NCBI RefSeq assembly: GCF_003201355.1
Contig: NZ_QICL01000008.1
Span: forward strand, 100,593 to 164,592
DNA from: Indolivaga alginatilytica
GTDB taxonomy: Bacteria; Bacteroidota; Bacteroidia; Bacteroidales; Dysgonomonadaceae
Direction of reading: 5' to 3'
Length of the DNA stretch: 64,000 bases
The notes under the pieces were generated by a model. That model had not been told where the DNA came from, made no database searches, and worked only from the letters and a program-made list of their open reading frames with translations. Within the stretch, counting starts at the first letter, position 1. Every line of letters starts with the position of its first letter. The position numbers and the translations under genes were made by a program. Below, piece after piece: positions 53,063 through 61,734 of this stretch.

Positions 53063-54223
53063 ATGCGAAACAAAAGAATACTTATATTCAATGATTGCTT
53101 TTATATGGGGGGAACCGAAATCCTTCTGGTGAATTTATTGAATCATTTGGTAGAAAAAGAATGTGATATCACTTTACTATTACCCAATCCTTCCGATAAA
53201 AATACATTATTGAATAGAGTTTCTTCTAAAGTACCGGTCAAGTATATTTTTCCGAGAGAACTTACAGGTTTAAAGAAGCTTCTTTATAAGAATATACTTA
53301 TATTTTTTCCGCGACTTTATGTCAAATTAGTAGGTTTTAAAGAGAGTGATTACGATGAGGTTGTTTGTTTCAAAGACAGCTTCTATTCGATATTATTTAG
53401 CAAATTAAAACTGCCTAAATATCTTTGGATACAAAATCATCCGTTTGAAAGAGATTATAGCAGTCATAATTTGAAAGAATGGGTATCATATACTTTAAAC
53501 AGATTTCAGATCAACCGAATGAATCGTTCTTTTGATAAATACGATGAGGTAATATGTGTGTCTGATTCATCCAAGAAAAGCTATATAAATTTGTATCATG
53601 GAGGAAAGGCCAAAAGAGAGATAAGGGTCTTATATAATGCCTTAGATTTATCGAGTATTTTAGATAGAGCACAAGAGCCTGTTGATTTACCTGTGTTTAC
53701 AGGTGTTAGTTTCATAGTTGTTATTCGTTTATCTTACGAAAAAACGGTAGACCGCATTATCTTAGCTTCGGATCGACTGAAAAATGAAGGTTATGATTTT
53801 AATTTTCTGATTGTAGGAGACGGAGACGAGTTTGACCGATTGCAGAATATGATTTCTGAATATAAAATAAATGATCGCATTCAAATGTTGGGACGAGTGG
53901 CGAACCCTTTCCCGTATATGAAAAGATGCGATTGGTTTCTTTGTCCTTCATCCCGTGAAAGTTTTGCATTGACGCTTCTTGAATCTACAGCCTTAGGCAC
54001 TCCTGTTATCACCACAGATTGTGGAGGCCCCGAAGATGTGATTGAGAGAGGAAAGTATGGTATACTCACCGAAAATAGCTCAGAGGGTGTTTATACAGGT
54101 ATGAAGAAAGTCATGGATGATCCTTCTTTGCTTCCTTACTTTGTTTCAAAAACCGATGAGTGTATGAAACGTTTCGATTATCATAAATGGCTCAACGAAG
54201 TCGACAGTATATTAGGAGTCTGA
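53063..54223 (+). CDS. GT4-type glycosyltransferase
   Basis: A 386-residue retaining glycosyltransferase of the GT-B fold. N-terminal: YMGGTEILLVNLLNHL, the acceptor-side loop. C-terminal: FIVVIRLSYEKTVDRII and the donor-binding motif ESFALTLLESTALGTPVI, with the E-x7-E pair. It probably adds a sugar to a cell-surface glycan, but donor and acceptor are not readable and no other glycan genes are adjacent. The stop lies inside a repeat palindrome, and the convergent nth gene ends 7 bases away. Confidence 0.88.
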   Translation: MRNKRILIFNDCFYMGGTEILLVNLLNHLVEKECDITLLLPNPSDKNTLLNRVSSKVPVKYIFPRELTGLKKLLYKNILIFFPRLYVKLVGFKESDYDEVVCFKDSFYSILFSKLKLPKYLWIQNHPFERDYSSHNLKEWVSYTLNRFQINRMNRSFDKYDEVICVSDSSKKSYINLYHGGKAKREIRVLYNALDLSSILDRAQEPVDLPVFTGVSFIVVIRLSYEKTVDRIILASDRLKNEGYDFNFLIVGDGDEFDRLQNMISEYKINDRIQMLGRVANPFPYMKRCDWFLCPSSRESFALTLLESTALGTPVITTDCGGPEDVIERGKYGILTENSSEGVYTGMKKVMDDPSLLPYFVSKTDECMKRFDYHKWLNEVDSILGV

Positions 54224-54229
54224 GACCTT
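54215..54229. repeat. Palindrome GGAGTCTGAGACCTT overlapping the glycosyltransferase stop
   Basis: The right half is the perfect core; the left is degraded, being codons for the protein's last residues. The stop (54221-54223) lies in the centre. It separates two convergent genes, where an upstream operator would serve no purpose. Confidence 0.7.
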
Positions 54230-54230
54230 T

Positions 54231-54896
54231 TTATGCTTTTGTTATTGATTTTACCCCGTTCTTTTTCAGATAAAACTTACACCATTGATTGATTCCACAA
54301 TCGTCACACTTGGGACTTCTTGCCGTGCATACATATCTGCCATGTAGTATAAGCCAATGGTGAGCTATAGATAAAAGTTTATTTGGTATATGCTTCACCA
54401 ACTCTCTTTCGGTTTCTAACGGCGTTTTCGAGTTGCTGGTTAAGCCAATTCTATTGGAGACTCTGAATACGTGTGTATCTACAGCCATAGCCGGTTTTTG
54501 GAAAGCTACGGATAACATAACATTCGCTGTTTTTCGTCCTACACCCGGTATAGACTCTAATTCGGATAATGTATTAGGTACTTTTCCTTCAAATTCGGTA
54601 GTCAGCTTTTTAGCCATACCTAACAAATTCTTCGCTTTGTTGTTAGGATATGATACACTCTTTATATATTCATAGATTTCTTCCTGAGAGCTTTCAGCCA
54701 TCACTTCAGGGGTAGGGAAGGCTTCGAATAAAGGAGGGGTTACAATGTTTATTCTTTTATCAGTGCATTGTGCCGAGAGTATAACAGCTACTAATAGTTG
54801 GTAGTGGTTATCGTAATGTAATTCGGTTTCGGCAACAGGCATGTTTTTCTGAAACCAAGCTATAATATTTTCGTATCGTTCCTTTTTAGTTATCAT
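54231..54896 (-). CDS. nth: Endonuclease III (DNA glycosylase/AP lyase)
   Basis: Nth removes oxidised pyrimidines and cleaves the abasic site. The 221-residue protein has the helix-hairpin-helix ESIPGVGRKTANVML with catalytic Lys122, the catalytic Asp140 in AVDTHVFRVSNRIGL, and a C-terminal [4Fe-4S] loop CTARSPKCDDCGINQWC with C-x6-C-x2-C-x5-C spacing. It is monocistronic and convergent with the glycosyltransferase gene. A repeat palindrome lies 33 bases upstream of its start. Confidence 0.95.
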   Translation of the reverse strand: MITKKERYENIIAWFQKNMPVAETELHYDNHYQLLVAVILSAQCTDKRINIVTPPLFEAFPTPEVMAESSQEEIYEYIKSVSYPNNKAKNLLGMAKKLTTEFEGKVPNTLSELESIPGVGRKTANVMLSVAFQKPAMAVDTHVFRVSNRIGLTSNSKTPLETERELVKHIPNKLLSIAHHWLILHGRYVCTARSPKCDDCGINQWCKFYLKKNGVKSITKA

Positions 54897-54929
54897 TTCT
54901 TTAAATTTGTATTGTCAGTGCCACGAATT

Positions 54930-54989
54930 AAAGTCTCAGACCTTTTTATTTCTTTGGTAAGCAGAACAGCATTTTTATGATCATATTAC
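54930..54989. repeat. Palindrome element upstream of nth (partial long form)
   Basis: AAAGTCTCAGACCTT (54930-54944) followed, in reverse orientation, by the conserved interior TTTTTATTTCTTTGGTAAGC. The homology fades beyond about 54985. Next to it the intergenic space up to 55025 holds no gene. Confidence 0.7.
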
Positions 54990-55025
54990 AAAAATAGTAA
55001 ATATTCGCAAGACATTAATAAAAAA

Positions 55026-55060
55026 GAAGCGAGGCTGTCAATATTTGGCAGCCTCGCTTT
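55026..55060 (-). terminator. Terminator after the PpiD-like gene
   Basis: GAAGCGAGGCTGTC (55026-55039) pairs with GGCAGCCTCGCTTT (55047-55060) with minor mismatches; on the minus strand a run of T follows. Confidence 0.8.
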
Positions 55061-55085
55061 ATCTTAAAATAGAGTTATTCCTTAA

Positions 55086-57203
55086 TTAGAAGAATTTTAC
55101 TCTGTTATCTACTACATTCATTTTATTTTTCAGTGCAGGTATTGCTTGAGACATTACTCTGTACATGTTTTGGCTGTTTGTAGTTTGTTTGAAAGAATCC
55201 AAGTTGAAATCTTTACTTTGGTCTACTTTGTTCACTACAGTTATAGCAAGAACTCCGTTGTCGCCTTTTACAGGAGCTTCAAGTTTATTTACAGCCCCTA
55301 ATTCCGAATATACATTTAGAGCAGATTCTCTACCGATACCCAGAATATTTGGAGTATTGAAAGTTACAAACTTAACTGTATCCACTTTAGTTCCTATAGC
55401 TTCTGCATATCCATCAAGAGTAGAAATGTTTTTAGCTTTAAGATCAGCAATCATTTTTTCAGCTTTCTTGTCTTTAACCAATTCAGCTTTTAGGCCTTCT
55501 TTCACCTCTGATACCGGAAGGAATCCTTGAGGTATTCTGGAATCAATAAGAGCTATGATTTTATAATCTGCAAGATCAAATTTCTTAACAGAACCAACAT
55601 TTTCGTTGAATGCCCAAGTTATAACCTGACGTGATCCGCTGATTTGGTTGATATTAGGGTATGATCCCGAGATAAGAGAATTTGCAACAACATCGTATCC
55701 TTTTTCTCTGGCTGCTTTTACAAAGTCTTTAGAATTTCCGCTTTGTGTAACAAATTGTGCCAGTTCGTTATCCAAAGTGATTAGGGTTTGATCACTTACC
55801 GATACAGGCATTTGAATCAAAGCTAATTTATACTTAGTTACGGGCTGAGTTTTTTGTTCAACTTTTATGATTTGAATTTGTCCCTGTAGGTTCAATTTAG
55901 TTATTTCACCGACAGGAGCTTTAAATGCAGCATCTACAAACTCTTTTCCTGCTGATGCTAATTGAGCTTCAGTAACCCATCCGACTTCTCCTCCATTTGA
56001 TTGAGGGAATATTTCGTTTGCAACTACATCAAAAGCTTTACCTTGTTTAATAACATTGATGACACTGTCTGCTTTGTTATTTGCAACCATTTTATCCGTT
56101 CCTTCAGGAATGATTATCATACTCAGTTTTACTGAATCAGGTGCAGCTGCACGGTCGATAAGCTTATATATTCTGAAAGCTTCATTATCGCGTATAGGTC
56201 CATAAATATCACCTATCGAAGCAGCTTTTACGAATGTAGCTTCTTCTGCCGATAAAGTCTTTTCTGAGAAAAATACATCTTGATACGGAACTTCGGAGTA
56301 GTCTGCAACAACTAATGCAGGGTTAGCAGCTTCTGCTAATTTCTCACGAGCTGTATTTGCTTCTTTTTCAACTTCGGCGAAATCACTTTCACTGGGAACG
56401 ATTTGTTTTGTGAAATATGATATCTTTCTTAATTCTTCAAATGTTTTGAAATTATTTTTACGGTCGTTGTATAATTTCTCAATTTCTTTATCAGTAACAT
56501 TAACTGTTGAATCGGGTATAGCCGAATACCTGTTGAGAACATAAGCTATATCTGATGTAGATTTAGCAGCATCGCTGTTTGCTTTGGCTTCTGAATCATT
56601 CACCATAATAGTACCTGCAAGCAAGACATTATACTTTTCCTCCAAACGTTGGTATTTAACCATATTCTGAATAGTTTCCCAAACAGATTTAAGATTTTCC
56701 AATTGAGCTTGTTGTTCTAAAGGTACAGTTTTGGCATCAGTACCCACCAATGTTACAAATTGGGTAAGTGCTGCTTGACTGAATTGTCCTGTCTGAGGAT
56801 CAACAAAGATTGGTATCTGACGTAATACAGGAGAAATATTTGCTCCAAATATTAAATCGTGAAGTTCTCCCTCTGATACGTTTAAACCTAAATTTTTTGT
56901 TTGTTCATTAAGCATAAGTTCTTTTACCATTTGCTCATAAACAAACTCTCTGATTTGTGAATTAGTGTTTTCATCCAATGAAGTTTGTCCACTAATCATT
57001 TTTTGGAAGTTCTCGAAGTCAGTCACTCTTTTATGATAATCTCCGGTTGAAACAACCTCTCCATCTACAGTGAAAGCTTTATCTCTCTGCTTATTGATGA
57101 ATGATGTTAATTCATTCCATGGAAAAATAAAAGCCATCAATGCAACGGCAATTACACCGATAAGCAATCCAGCTTTATTTCTAATTTTCTGTAATGCAGC
57201 CAT
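55086..57203 (-). CDS. PpiD-like periplasmic peptidyl-prolyl isomerase (SurA_N/parvulin)
   Basis: A 705-residue chaperone-type protein: an N-terminal membrane anchor (IGVIAVALMAFIFPWN, about 15-30), a SurA_N-type chaperone domain, a central parvulin domain (about 355-460; AFDVVANEIFPQSNGGEVGW), and a long C-terminal extension. It should be anchored in the inner membrane facing the periplasm and help fold outgoing envelope proteins. It belongs to a run with the LptC-like protein and an outer-membrane protein (all minus strand); the 230-base gap to the LptC gene holds no gene. Confidence 0.88.
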   Translation of the reverse strand: MAALQKIRNKAGLLIGVIAVALMAFIFPWNELTSFINKQRDKAFTVDGEVVSTGDYHKRVTDFENFQKMISGQTSLDENTNSQIREFVYEQMVKELMLNEQTKNLGLNVSEGELHDLIFGANISPVLRQIPIFVDPQTGQFSQAALTQFVTLVGTDAKTVPLEQQAQLENLKSVWETIQNMVKYQRLEEKYNVLLAGTIMVNDSEAKANSDAAKSTSDIAYVLNRYSAIPDSTVNVTDKEIEKLYNDRKNNFKTFEELRKISYFTKQIVPSESDFAEVEKEANTAREKLAEAANPALVVADYSEVPYQDVFFSEKTLSAEEATFVKAASIGDIYGPIRDNEAFRIYKLIDRAAAPDSVKLSMIIIPEGTDKMVANNKADSVINVIKQGKAFDVVANEIFPQSNGGEVGWVTEAQLASAGKEFVDAAFKAPVGEITKLNLQGQIQIIKVEQKTQPVTKYKLALIQMPVSVSDQTLITLDNELAQFVTQSGNSKDFVKAAREKGYDVVANSLISGSYPNINQISGSRQVITWAFNENVGSVKKFDLADYKIIALIDSRIPQGFLPVSEVKEGLKAELVKDKKAEKMIADLKAKNISTLDGYAEAIGTKVDTVKFVTFNTPNILGIGRESALNVYSELGAVNKLEAPVKGDNGVLAITVVNKVDQSKDFNLDSFKQTTNSQNMYRVMSQAIPALKNKMNVVDNRVKFF

Positions 57204-57433
57204 TTAAACGAACTATTAAATTTTTATTATTATTGTGATTTATTCTTTCAAATATTTTTAGCGAGCGAAGATAGCAATTTTAGCTTGAAAATCAGTTTAA
57301 ATAGCAAAAAATGTGAGCCTTTGTAAGGCTTAGATTGATATTTGTTATTTATCTGTGTCATTAGATTTAAGTAAAGCTAACTATTTACCAGTCGTCTTCC
57401 TTGATTATGGTCTTTATATAGGAGGTTTATAGC

Positions 57434-58063
57434 TTAAGGCTGATCTTGTGGTTCTATATTTATATTCTGATTATCCTCTACATAAATATATGTATCACGT
57501 GGTTTGAATATCCTATATTGAGTCATATTCATATTAGACTCGAAACCGACCCCTTTGAGTATTAGTTTATCGGGTCTGTTTATTTCTATATATTTATCTG
57601 AATAAAATCGTTGTTCTTTTTGATCCCAAAAAAGTTCATCTGTGCTAAATGTTTCATCATTTATGTTTTCAATAAAGACATTGCCTTTCAGTCTCCATAG
57701 TTTTTTAGAGGTGAAATTCCAGGCTGTATCTGCTTTTAAAGTTACTTCTTTTTGAAAAATAGAGTCAAATTGTTCTACATATATTCCTTCCGGAAAATAC
57801 CAATGTGGCTCCTTTGCATTTTCAAAAGATTCCCAGTCTTTCGTTATAAGTTTATATTTTATTAAACCAGAATCGGAAATAAGCATAGTGACGCTGTCGT
57901 CCTGCATGCTGGGCATAGTTTCTCTATCCAGTGGGGCATTTGTATATTCTTTTTTATCACCGCCGCATGATGCCAAAAAAGAAAGTATCAGGATAGCCAA
58001 TACGGGCAATATCCTAATACCTTGTTTATTTTTTTTTAGAGAAATCAGTCGTTTACTAAGCAT
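57434..58063 (-). CDS. lptC: LptC-like LPS export protein
   Basis: A 209-residue protein with an N-terminal hydrophobic segment (about 18-33; ILPVLAILILSFLASC) that reads as a lipoprotein signal with Cys33, followed by an OstA/LptC-type beta-jellyroll (ADTAWNFTSKKLWRLKGNVFIENINDE). LptC receives lipopolysaccharide from the LptBFG transporter and hands it to LptA. Bacteroidetes LptC proteins are divergent, so the match is by pattern and position: it lies 19 bases after the outer-membrane protein gene, in the same order as in other Bacteroidales. Confidence 0.8.
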   Translation of the reverse strand: MLSKRLISLKKNKQGIRILPVLAILILSFLASCGGDKKEYTNAPLDRETMPSMQDDSVTMLISDSGLIKYKLITKDWESFENAKEPHWYFPEGIYVEQFDSIFQKEVTLKADTAWNFTSKKLWRLKGNVFIENINDETFSTDELFWDQKEQRFYSDKYIEINRPDKLILKGVGFESNMNMTQYRIFKPRDTYIYVEDNQNINIEPQDQP

Positions 58064-58082
58064 TGGTGAAATAGATACTAAG

Positions 58083-59372
58083 TTATCTTAGTTTGTTTTT
58101 CATAAACCACAATTCATTGATGCATACACCTACCGAAATACCAAAGTATTGCTCTTTGATAAGATTCGTCTTTTCAGGATTCAAACTGCGGTATTCTAAA
58201 CCGATATTGATATATGAAGTACGTCCCGAATATACAATATCACGAATAGGAAGACCGAAACCTAACGTAGCTCCATATTCCTTATAACCTGAGATTTCTC
58301 CCAGATTGTTTTGCACGTTAATGTACGAATTACTATAATTTAGCCCACCTCTGAATCTTACTCTTTTGATGAAACTTCTGTCTCTGGGATCGATTGAATA
58401 TTCTAGACCTGTATTGAAACGCCATACATTGTTGAATCTGTTAGCTTGGGTCATTCCATCATCCATGTTTTCCGAATAACGTGCTCTTGACCAGTTTTGA
58501 AATGTAACATCGGCACCCACAGTTAAGCGCTTGTCGCGATTCCATGTAAAACCAAGCCCGTAAGTGCTTGGCAGGTCTGTGTAGGCATCACTACCGGTAA
58601 AGCGTATGGTATCGGAAGTCATAGCATCATTATTAATTCTGTCTATTCTGCCTGTAGTAGTTACTTTTGGAGACAACACCGCCCCTATTATTAATAAGTC
58701 TTTTTTATTTAGAGGTATCATATATTGTGCTCCTAAGTCAAACTTTAAAGAGTTCATCGTCAGCTTATGAAACTGATATTCGAAGTTGGAAGAAGGTTCA
58801 CTTGTAATCGACATGTCACGGGTGTACTTTGTATTTCCGAATAAAAAAGAAACATTACCCCCAACCGATAAGTTCTCGATTGGCTCGTAAGCTAACCCTA
58901 GATATACCTGACTGAAATTGCCGGAGCCGGTAAAAGTCTTTAGAGTAGTGACATCGTTTTTTGTTTCTTGTGTACCAAATTGGTATCCCACAGACGAAAA
59001 AGGTAGTATACCGACGCTCATACCCATTTTCTTAGCAACGCGAAACTGCATAGAAATATAATCCAAACCTCCGTTATTATCGGTTTGAACATTATCACCT
59101 TCTGAAAAACGGGATTTGACATATGAGACCCCCATGTCGAATATAAAAGTCAAAGAATCCACACTCGTATAAGATGCAGGGTTACCCGGATTGGCGTCTA
59201 AACCTCGTACCCCGTAAATAATACCTCCCATCGCTCTTGATACGCCTACGGCTTGATTATTAAGCACTCCGTAACCATATCTGCTATATGGAGAGTCGGT
59301 ATTTTGTCCCTGTACGGGAATAAGGAAAGCGACAAGACCTGCCGTAAGCAATAATTTTTTATATCCCTGCAT
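58083..59372 (-). CDS. Outer-membrane beta-barrel protein (OMPP1/FadL-like)
   Basis: The start is set at the ATG at 59370-59372 (MQGYKKLLLTAGLVAFLIPV, cleavage near VQGQN); the frame runs five codons further. The mature part has SPYSRYGYGVLNNQAVGVSRAMGG, typical of FadL/TodX-like barrels of Bacteroidetes, and dense amphipathic strands to the end. Transported molecule unknown. It heads the envelope unit with the LptC-like and PpiD-like genes and has a -7 box upstream. Confidence 0.85.
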   Translation of the reverse strand: MQGYKKLLLTAGLVAFLIPVQGQNTDSPYSRYGYGVLNNQAVGVSRAMGGIIYGVRGLDANPGNPASYTSVDSLTFIFDMGVSYVKSRFSEGDNVQTDNNGGLDYISMQFRVAKKMGMSVGILPFSSVGYQFGTQETKNDVTTLKTFTGSGNFSQVYLGLAYEPIENLSVGGNVSFLFGNTKYTRDMSITSEPSSNFEYQFHKLTMNSLKFDLGAQYMIPLNKKDLLIIGAVLSPKVTTTGRIDRINNDAMTSDTIRFTGSDAYTDLPSTYGLGFTWNRDKRLTVGADVTFQNWSRARYSENMDDGMTQANRFNNVWRFNTGLEYSIDPRDRSFIKRVRFRGGLNYSNSYINVQNNLGEISGYKEYGATLGFGLPIRDIVYSGRTSYINIGLEYRSLNPEKTNLIKEQYFGISVGVCINELWFMKNKLR

Positions 59373-59420
59373 TATGTAAATATTCAAAAATAAACTTTTG
59401 TACTTTCATTTTTAGTTCTG

Positions 59421-59428
59421 CAAATGTA
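59421..59428 (-). promoter_or_regulatory. -7 box of the envelope gene cluster
   Basis: On the minus strand TACATTTG fits the consensus, 48 bases before the outer-membrane protein start. Confidence 0.55.
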
Positions 59429-59615
59429 TTATTTTTTAGTTGAGATTTTTACCTCTTTGTTGCCTCTACCCTTATTTTGTTGTAAAATTTGCATATCTTA
59501 ACTTTAAAGTATTGGCTTGGGCTAGCCTTCCAAATAATGTTATATAAATTTATATATTCAGTCATATGTAAGTAAACCAATTTTTAATGGGTAAATGAAT
59601 CTCATTGTATTTTAG

Positions 59616-59623
59616 TATCTTTG
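59616..59623 (+). promoter_or_regulatory. -7 box of the exosortase gene
   Basis: TATCTTTG fits TAnnTTTG, 25 bases before the ATG. A perfect palindrome AATGTTATAACATT follows at 59631-59644, just upstream of the start codon. Confidence 0.6.
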
Positions 59624-59648
59624 TCGTTGAAATGTTATAACATTATAT

Positions 59649-60353
59649 ATGATTGAGAGGGTGATAGATGTAATACGAGTCAATATTCGCCGTTTTTTTG
59701 ATTTTATAGAACCGGTAAAGGATATAGCATACTTTCTGTTTTTATTTCTTTTCTTCGAATTATTATGGAAGTTATTTGTTCATGAGGCTGATAATGGAGA
59801 GTCGCTGATCGTATGGGGAAAAGACGTTACAAGTTATATCTATCCCATTTGTCTGTGGACTGCTCAATTTACTTATCATATTATTCATGGTTTATTTGGC
59901 TTTGACAGCTATAATATAGATGATTTATTGATATATTTTGATAATTCATTAAAGATGAAGATTATATGGGGGTGTACAGGTGTTAAGCAAATGCTGCTGT
60001 TTACCTTTATAATAATTTGCTATAAAGGTCCGGCGAAAAAAAAGCTGACTTTTATTCCTTTATCAATAGTACTTCTCTTTTTTGTGAACATATTGAGACT
60101 TGTTGTTTCTGCTTTTATGATAAAAGACGGATTTCCGGACTGGTTTATACCCTTTAATGAAAGTTTTAATCATGTCTCATGGAGTAATACCCCTCAATCT
60201 TATTGGATATTTTATGAAGATTGGTACTACTTCTTTCATGATGGCTTTTTTAAATGGATATATTACGATGGGGTTATGTTCCTTTTATGGTTGTATTGGC
60301 AGGAAAAATACAATTTGCCTTATCAGCGCAGTAAAACTGCAACTCCCAATTAG
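59649..60353 (+). CDS. Exosortase/archaeosortase-family membrane transpeptidase
   Basis: A 234-residue polytopic membrane protein with the exosortase triad: Cys109 in IIWGCTGVKQ, Arg150 in FFVNILRLVV and His197 in FFHDGFFKW. Exosortases cut C-terminal sorting signals of surface proteins and join them to a membrane or extracellular glycan anchor. The gene is alone, with its own promoter and terminator; no protein in this window has an evident PEP-CTERM-type tail, so the substrate must be elsewhere or unconventional. Confidence 0.88.
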   Translation: MIERVIDVIRVNIRRFFDFIEPVKDIAYFLFLFLFFELLWKLFVHEADNGESLIVWGKDVTSYIYPICLWTAQFTYHIIHGLFGFDSYNIDDLLIYFDNSLKMKIIWGCTGVKQMLLFTFIIICYKGPAKKKLTFIPLSIVLLFFVNILRLVVSAFMIKDGFPDWFIPFNESFNHVSWSNTPQSYWIFYEDWYYFFHDGFFKWIYYDGVMFLLWLYWQEKYNLPYQRSKTATPN

Positions 60354-60371
60354 ATTTTTTCAATTCAGTTA

Positions 60372-60427
60372 AATAAATACGTAAAAGAAAACATATTATA
60401 AAACATGTTTTCTTTTACGTATTTATT
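60372..60427 (+). terminator. Strong hairpin after the exosortase gene
   Basis: A perfect 23-base stem, 60372-60394 (AATAAATACGTAAAAGAAAA start) with 60405-60427, and a 10-base loop; T-rich on the right. Confidence 0.8.
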
Positions 60428-60469
60428 GTATGTTATTTACATACAGTGTTTTATTTATTTGCTTATTTT

Positions 60470-60486
60470 GTGTGTTCGTGCACACC
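60470..60486. promoter_or_regulatory. Operator-like site 1 of the hexuronate regulator
   Basis: GTGTGTTCGTGCACACC reads TGTGTTCG plus an inverted half-site. It abuts the -33 box of the regulator's promoter and resembles the perfect site at 60551-60564. Confidence 0.55.
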
Positions 60487-60488
60487 TG

Positions 60489-60518
60489 TTGTCTTTTCAG
60501 AAATCTATTGTATATTTG
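60489..60518 (+). promoter_or_regulatory. Promoter of the LacI regulator gene
   Basis: TTG (60489-60491), 19 bases, TATATTTG (60511-60518). Predicted start near 60525, leaving a leader of about 140 bases that carries an operator-like palindrome and a repeat element. Confidence 0.7.
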
Positions 60519-60550
60519 CTAAGAACCTTTAATTATTGAGGATATGGTTT

Positions 60551-60564
60551 TGTGTTCGAACACA
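60551..60564. promoter_or_regulatory. Operator-like site 2, perfect palindrome TGTGTTCGAACACA
   Basis: Perfect 14-base palindrome with central CG, a typical LacI-family operator style, about 25-40 bases downstream of the predicted transcription start. Probably bound by the adjacent regulator (inference). Confidence 0.65.
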
Positions 60565-60604
60565 TAAATCGCAGAAATGACTCAATATCGCATCTGAATC
60601 ATAA

Positions 60605-60655
60605 CTGTCAGTTGTTTTAATGCTTAATTAAAGCAATAAAAGGTTTGAGACCTTA
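60605..60655 (+). repeat. Partial palindrome element upstream of the LacI gene
   Basis: Ends in AAGGTTTGAGACCTT (60640-60654), 13 bases before the start codon. Upstream sequence (ATAACTGTCAGTTGTTTTAA, AAAGCAATAAAAGG) aligns with the right half of the long copies. Confidence 0.75.
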
Positions 60656-60667
60656 TAATCTAATACC

Positions 60668-61730
60668 ATGGAAGACAAATCAAGTATACGTATTGTTGAT
60701 ATTGCAAAACTGGCTGGGGTATCCGTGGGTACCGTAGATCGTGTTTTACATAATCGAGGGCGTGTATCGGAAGAAAAAAGAAGCAAAATAGAGAAAGTAC
60801 TTAAAGAAATCAACTATGAACCAAACATGGTTGCCCGTTTTTTGGCTTCAAAAAAAGACTACACTTTTGCTGTCTTAATACCCTATTTTATAGCCGGAGA
60901 ATATTGGGAATTGGTAACTACAGGAATAGATAAAGCAACAACTGAACTTAAGGATTTTAATGTTGCAGTTGAATATTTCTTTTTCGATCAACAAGATGAA
61001 TATTCTTTTAATAATACTGTTAAATCTCTTGATAAACGAGAGTTTGCAGGAGTAGTAATTGCGACTATATTCGGAGAGAGCGTGATTGGCTTATCACAAA
61101 AGCTCGAAGAAAAAGAAATACCGTACATATATATCGATTCGGATATCCCGGCCCAACATAATCTTGCATATATTGGAGCCGACTCTCATATGAGCGGTAT
61201 TATAGCAGCTAAATTAATGATGAGAGAAATAAGTGAAACCGGAGATATTATAATAGGTAAGATAAGATATAAGGGAACAAGTAATTCGGTTCAGATGGAG
61301 ACCCGTGAGCAGGGATTTAAAGAATACCTCAATAAGAACGGTTTTAAAGGACAGATTTATTATTTAGAAATAGACACACTGCAATCGGAAGATGTTTTAA
61401 ACGATCTTAAATCAACGTTGAAAGATACAACAAATCATTGTATTTAATTCCCGAATATATGAATTGGTAGAGCTTTTTGGGAACATCGACTGTGCAAATA
61501 AGAATATCAAACTTATAGGGTATGATTCGATCGAAAGAAATGTAGAAGCCCTTAAAAATGATCAAGTATTATTTCTTATTTCTCAGCGTTCCATTCAACA
61601 AGGATATGATGCTATTAAATCGTTGAGCAACCATTTATTATTTAATAAGAATATCAATAAAGTAAATTTTATGCCTATTGATATCCTGATGAAGGAAAAT
61701 ATAGAATATTACAAAAATTATAAATTATAA
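60668..61730 (+). pseudogene. Frameshifted LacI-family regulator of the hexuronate operon
   Basis: The first frame gives a helix-turn-helix (RIVDIAKLAGVSVGTVDRVL) and most of a periplasmic-binding-type sensor, then stops at 61445-61447 after 259 residues. A different frame resumes the family without loss: IVFNSRIYELVELFGNID, NIKLIGYDSIERNVEALKND and LFLISQRSIQQGYDAIKSL, ending at 61730. Adding two bases near 61435 would restore GIVFNSR. The joined product would be about 353 residues, normal for LacI. Reads as a recent frameshift, a sequencing error or, less likely, programmed shifting. It lies 4 bases before the SDR gene. Confidence 0.85.
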
Positions 61731-61734
61731 TACT

